This document shows positions 60,850-64,000 of a stretch of 64,000 nucleotides of DNA, one piece after another. Position 1 is the first letter of the stretch, and the number at the start of each line of letters is the position of its first letter. The stretch is from assembly GCF_014596445.1 (NCBI RefSeq), contig NZ_MECL01000136.1, positions 16,925 to 80,924 on the forward strand. The letters run 5' to 3'. Below the pieces are notes generated by a model. That model made no database searches. It saw only the letters and a list, made by a program, of their open reading frames with translations, and was not told the origin of the DNA. The translations under genes were made by a program, and so were the position numbers. Origin of the DNA: Streptomyces sp. CBMA29 (lineage in GTDB: Bacteria; Actinomycetota; Actinomycetes; Streptomycetales; Streptomycetaceae).

Positions 60850-63396
60850 CTATGCCCAGCGCATCCCCAACGCATCGAGTTCCGCGCGCCGCTCCGCGCT
60901 CAGCTTGTCGGCCCGGCGCCTGCAGTTGTCCACGAACAGCCCCAGTTTCACGGCGGTCACCGTCCCGTCCGGCTCGCTGAGTTCGACCACGGCCTTGCGC
61001 GGAACGGCCCGAAGGCTGCCCTCGCGGGCGTGGAACTCCTTGGCGGCCCGGATGTTCAGCGCCCACTTGTCTGCCTGCGTACGGGCCGCCGGCGGCCTCT
61101 CGGTGGGGTCTGCCGGGCCGAGGTGCAGCATGTTCTCCAGCATCCACTGCTGCGCGGGCAGCAGGGCGTCCCAGTCCAGGCGCTGCGCCTGGACCCACGC
61201 GCCGAGGTCCTCGCCCTGCACCGTGGCCTCGCCCGGAGCGGGCAGCGGGGCGCCGGCCTCGATGAGGCCCCGGCACAGCTTGTAGCAGCGCTGCCAGGCG
61301 ACCGGCCAGGCCGGGCACCAGGACGGGTCGATGGCCTCGAGCGCGTCTCTGCGCTCTTCGGTGAGCGCGCCCGTGGTGGAGCCGAGCGGCAGCCCCTGTT
61401 CGCGCCGCGCCTCGATCTGCGCCAGCTTCCGACCGGCCGTCCTCAAATTCTTGGCCCATACCCCTACCGGGTGCCCGTTCCAGACCGCCGTGCTGGGCGG
61501 GAGGAAGTGCCCGTGGGCGGCCGCCCACCCCTCCGCCGCTGACAGTCCCTCGGCAAAAGCGACGTCCCAATGCGACCAGATCATCTGCAACTCTTCGAGT
61601 TCCTTGGCACGCGCGGGCTTCATCTGGCCCGCGTTGTAAAACCGCCGCTGATCCGCGATCCACGTCCCCAAGGGAAAGTCAGCGGGCTGCCAGTCCTCCG
61701 GCGTGACGAAGCTGTACGGAACTTTCAGATCACCGTTCTCTTTCACATACCGGGTCGCCGCCTGGACGCCGTGACGCCAGTACGTGTTTTCGGGACTGCG
61801 AATCCTCAACCTCATGAACTGCGCAAGGATCGCCGGATCGCGAGGGGTGGAGAACGACAGGAGGCTCTGCGCGGGAGCCGACGTCACCCCGTCCTCGCCC
61901 CGGCCCGCTGCGATGATCTCCGCCGCCGACCGCTTCCGGTACCGGCTGGTCGACTGCTGCTCCGCCAGGGCCTCGATGGTGTCCGTGTCGTGGCTACGGA
62001 GCGCAGCCAGAATCCGGGCCAACGACTCGTACCCCTTGGAGGTCAGCATGGCGTCCGGGTCTTCGTCCTTGCCCAGGAAAACGGGCACAACCAAGCTGGC
62101 GACCTTGCCCTCTCCCGGTTTCATGCGCAGGGCGCGGCCGACGATCTGGAGGATGTCGACGGCGGAGCCGCGCACGTCCCCGAAAAACACAGAGTCACAC
62201 CCCGGGGTGTCGACCCCTTCGCCGAGAATCCGAACAGAGCTGAGCAGCCGCAGCCGCATCGGCACCCGGTTGCCGTCGACGCGGGTCCCGACCGGGTCCG
62301 CGAAGGTGGCTAGCGTCGCCTTGCGGTGCCCCGGCTTGTGCTCCCCGCACAGCCAGTCCGCCCACACCCGATCCGGCTCCGGGTACGTCTCCGGATCGTC
62401 CTCCCACAGGCGCCGCGCCACCGCCGGCACCCCGGCCGACATCGCTTCGGCCTCGCTGGTCCGGTAGTGGAAGGTCAGCATCCTGCGCAGGCCCTTGTCG
62501 GCGGCGGCCTTCACCGCGGCGGTCTGCAAGGTCGCGAGCCGGGAGCCGCGCACGCTGTCCGACCTGGCCTCGATCCCCAGCAGCGCGGCCGCCTGGAGCT
62601 CCGGGTCGGTCACGTCCACGCACACGACCTGATAGGCCGCGACCAGCCCAAGATTGCGGGCCTGCGAGAGAGTCAGCTTGTACGCCACGCTGCCGAACAA
62701 GCCGTCCGGGTCGTCTTGCATGCTCGCGACCAGCACCGGAGCCGAACGCGATCCCTCCTCAGCCTCCGGGGCCTCCCACACCCGCGGAGTCGCCGTCATG
62801 TACAGCCTGCGGTCGGCCGGCACCTTGATGTTGTCGTGGATCGCGGCCCACGGCTTCGAGCCCCGGCCGCTTGTACGGTGCGCCTCGTCCACCACTACCA
62901 GCGACCAGGGCGAAAGCCCCGCCTGGTGGGCTCGCTGGAGCGTTCCCAGCCCCACCGAGGCGTAGGTGGCGAACACCGTCACCTGCTCCAAGCCGGCGGT
63001 CCAGTCCACCAGTTCGTCCACGTCCGTCGTGCACGCCAGCCCCGGGGCGTCATCGCCCCGCAGGGAGCAGATCCCGTAGAAGGGACCACCGCGGCCGCCG
63101 GCCCGCCACGCGGCCGCCATCTGTGCCAGGAGGTCCAACGTCGGAACCAGAACCAGAACCTTGGCCGCCCGCAACTTCTTCGCGGTGAGCACCGCCATAA
63201 AAGTTTTTCCGGAACCAGTTGCCGCGATGACCTGAGTCCGCAGACCTTGCGCGGGCATTGTCTGGCCCGGCAGCAATTCGAGTTTTCGCGCCGCCGCGTC
63301 GGACGCCTCAATCTGATGCGGCAGCGGATCAAATCCCATCTCTACGTCTTCTGATTCTGTTTCGACTACCGCCACCATGATTGTGACGCTCCCCAT
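60850..63396 (-). CDS. Telomere-proximal DEAH helicase with HA-like C-terminal segments
   Basis: 848 residues from ATG 63396; later starts at residue 7 or 20 are possible. Superfamily 2 helicase: motif I ATGSGKT (59-65), DEAH (170-173), then ILGEGVDTPGCDSVFFGD and motif VI QIVGRALRMKPGEG. The C-terminus contains helicase-associated-type segments (ATRYVKENGDLKVPYSF, FPLGTWIADQRRFYNAG, AEGWAAAHGHFLPPS, WCPAWPVAWQRCYKL, WDALLPAQQWMLENM). It resembles the terminal helicase-like proteins (TtrA type) of Streptomyces linear replicons. It is the last gene before the telomere and is transcribed away from it, upstream of the TniQ-HA gene. Confidence 0.88.
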   Translation of the reverse strand: MGSVTIMVAVVETESEDVEMGFDPLPHQIEASDAAARKLELLPGQTMPAQGLRTQVIAATGSGKTFMAVLTAKKLRAAKVLVLVPTLDLLAQMAAAWRAGGRGGPFYGICSLRGDDAPGLACTTDVDELVDWTAGLEQVTVFATYASVGLGTLQRAHQAGLSPWSLVVVDEAHRTSGRGSKPWAAIHDNIKVPADRRLYMTATPRVWEAPEAEEGSRSAPVLVASMQDDPDGLFGSVAYKLTLSQARNLGLVAAYQVVCVDVTDPELQAAALLGIEARSDSVRGSRLATLQTAAVKAAADKGLRRMLTFHYRTSEAEAMSAGVPAVARRLWEDDPETYPEPDRVWADWLCGEHKPGHRKATLATFADPVGTRVDGNRVPMRLRLLSSVRILGEGVDTPGCDSVFFGDVRGSAVDILQIVGRALRMKPGEGKVASLVVPVFLGKDEDPDAMLTSKGYESLARILAALRSHDTDTIEALAEQQSTSRYRKRSAAEIIAAGRGEDGVTSAPAQSLLSFSTPRDPAILAQFMRLRIRSPENTYWRHGVQAATRYVKENGDLKVPYSFVTPEDWQPADFPLGTWIADQRRFYNAGQMKPARAKELEELQMIWSHWDVAFAEGLSAAEGWAAAHGHFLPPSTAVWNGHPVGVWAKNLRTAGRKLAQIEARREQGLPLGSTTGALTEERRDALEAIDPSWCPAWPVAWQRCYKLCRGLIEAGAPLPAPGEATVQGEDLGAWVQAQRLDWDALLPAQQWMLENMLHLGPADPTERPPAARTQADKWALNIRAAKEFHAREGSLRAVPRKAVVELSEPDGTVTAVKLGLFVDNCRRRADKLSAERRAELDALGMRWA

Positions 63397-63610
63397 CCCG
63401 GGACGATGTGCTGCCCCGGGCTGGTGTGCTCCGGGGGTGGTGTCTGAGTCCAGAGGTTAGCGTAGCTCAAAAGTTGACGCACCCCCGAATCACCCCCACG
63501 ATCGGAACTGTCCGAAACTGATCCGCCCCCACCACGCACGGCCCACCCCCGACCGTCCCCACACCCCAATCCGACCACCCCCATCCACCAGCACCCCCGA
63601 ACCCCGCCCC

Positions 63611-63718
63611 CACCGGCCCAGGGCCGGCCACCCCCCCCACCGGCCCAGGGCCGGCCACCCCCCCCACCGGCCCAGGGCCGGCCACCCCCCCCACCGGCCC
63701 AGGGCCGGCCACCCCCCC
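63611..63718. repeat. 27-bp tandem repeat, four perfect copies
   Basis: Unit begins CACCGGCCCAGGGCCGGC and ends in a C-run; copies start at 63611, 63638, 63665 and 63692. Each contains the palindrome CCGGCCCAGGGCCGG-like core. Lies between the helicase start and the telomere in DNA with no supported gene. Confidence 0.9.
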
Positions 63719-63841
63719 TGCCGGCCTGCTTGTTGCCCGCCTCCACCACCGGCCGTACCGGTTCCCTGTTCCCGCAACCGTCCGGGGCGCGGAGCGCACC
63801 GCCGGGACCCGAGCGGAGCGAGTGGCCCAGGGCCGCCTGGA

Positions 63842-64000
63842 GGTGGGCGGAGCCCGCCGCATGGGCGGCCGTCAACCCTGGAGCGAAGCGGAGGGGTTGG
63901 CCCGGCGGAGCCGGGCAGACCACGCGAAGCGTGGTCACGCAGAGCGAAGCGAGGCGTTTCGCTTGCACATCGCGCAGCGATGTGGCACCCGCTCCGCGGG
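63842..64000. other. Streptomyces telomere, right end of linear replicon
   Basis: Ends CCCGC-TCC-GCGGG (63988-64000); inward lie CACATCGC-GCA-GCGATGTG (63966-63984), AAGCGA/TCGCTT (63948-63965), GACCACGC-GAA-GCGTGGTC (63918-63936), GCCCGGC-GGA-GCCGGGC (63900-63916), a CAACCC/GGGTTG stem with GAA loop (63873-63899) and GGGC-GGA-GCCC (63845-63855). On the other strand this starts CCCGCGGAGCGGGT, the archetypal Streptomyces telomere terminus, and the GNA loops are characteristic. The 5' end would carry the terminal protein Tpg; the 3' strand folds during end-patching. Confidence 0.95.

Larger units (their letters stand above)
47300..64000. mobile_element. Putative telomeric Tn7-like element
   Basis: Contains, from the telomere-distal side: candidate end repeats, tniB, tniA, a TnsA-like gene, tniQ, a helix-turn-helix gene, an OLD-type nuclease, a small Zn-finger gene, a tniQ-HA fusion, a helicase and the telomere. 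No convincing second transposon end was seen between the genes and the telomere, only a weak resemblance to the repeats near 54981-55003. The boundaries are inferred; the left boundary could be anywhere from about 47.15 to 47.37 kb. Confidence 0.5.

Noticed and set aside
63611..63718. Tandem repeats considered as a CRISPR array
   Set aside because: The 27-bp units abut one another with no variable spacers, and no cas genes are present.
63366..63968. Minus-strand frame across the 27-bp repeats and telomere
   Set aside because: Encodes only repeated Gly/Trp/Pro segments (four GRWG-type units) created by the tandem repeat; not protein-like.
1..64000. tRNA, rRNA and riboswitch genes
   Set aside because: No stretch with tRNA-like stems, conserved rRNA cores or recognisable riboswitch motifs was seen by eye; a covariance-model search would be needed to exclude them fully.

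Overview
The window is high-GC actinobacterial DNA, almost certainly the right end of a linear Streptomyces replicon (chromosome, or possibly a linear plasmid). The genes are typical of Streptomyces: GTG starts, ATGA/GTGA overlaps, LacI/ROK/GntR/TetR/MerR/PadR regulators and sugar ABC transporters without their own ATPase. The last ~160 bases fold into a series of short hairpins with GNA loops and end in CCCGCTCCGCGGG. Read on the other strand, that is the standard Streptomyces telomere start (CCCGCGGAGCGGGT followed by a CACATCGC/GCGATGTG hairpin). Position 64000 therefore appears to be the physical DNA end.

Region 1 (1-39.7 kb) is an ordinary chromosome-arm accessory region. It starts with a secreted protein facing a LacI regulator. 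Next is a two-component system divergent from a His/Asp-rich PepSY-type exported protein, with phased CTGAAG boxes between them, and an aldo/keto reductase. A CitA/DctB-type kinase-regulator pair then faces a dctA symporter. A ROK-regulated CUT2 sugar ABC operon trails a broken Gfo/Idh/MocA gene. A glycogen-debranching-like enzyme and LacI regulator precede a CUT1 sugar ABC operon. There follow a PEP mutase/isocitrate lyase-family gene, a CGNR regulator facing an MFS exporter, and a decayed FAD oxidoreductase fused to a truncated GntR gene. SMR-TetR and MerR/SulP pairs each have a striking palindromic operator. A second ROK/CUT1/GH3/NagA operon looks built for amino-sugar salvage.

Region 2 (39.7-47.3 kb) is sparse subtelomeric DNA. 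It has long G/T-skewed gene-free stretches, a small protein with calcium-loop repeats, a PadR regulator with tiny coupled genes, an unknown 166-residue protein, a secreted propeller/Ig-like protein and a double winged-helix protein preceded by an iteron-like cluster.

Region 3 (about 47.3-64.0 kb) is the most interesting part: a Tn7-like set running up to the telomere. It encodes a TniB ATPase, a TniA/TnsB DDE transposase, a TnsA-like protein whose catalytic residues are replaced, a TniQ and a helix-turn-helix accessory protein. Beyond an OLD-type ATPase/nuclease (probable defence cargo) come a second TniQ carrying five helicase-associated (HA) repeats and a DEAH helicase with related HA-like segments, next to the telomere. 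Repeats that could be a transposon end are obvious only on the centromere-proximal side. I therefore infer a telomeric transposon with one conventional end and the chromosome terminus as the other, in which HA repeats may link TniQ to telomeric DNA or to the telomere helicase. No rRNA, tRNA or CRISPR array was recognised.
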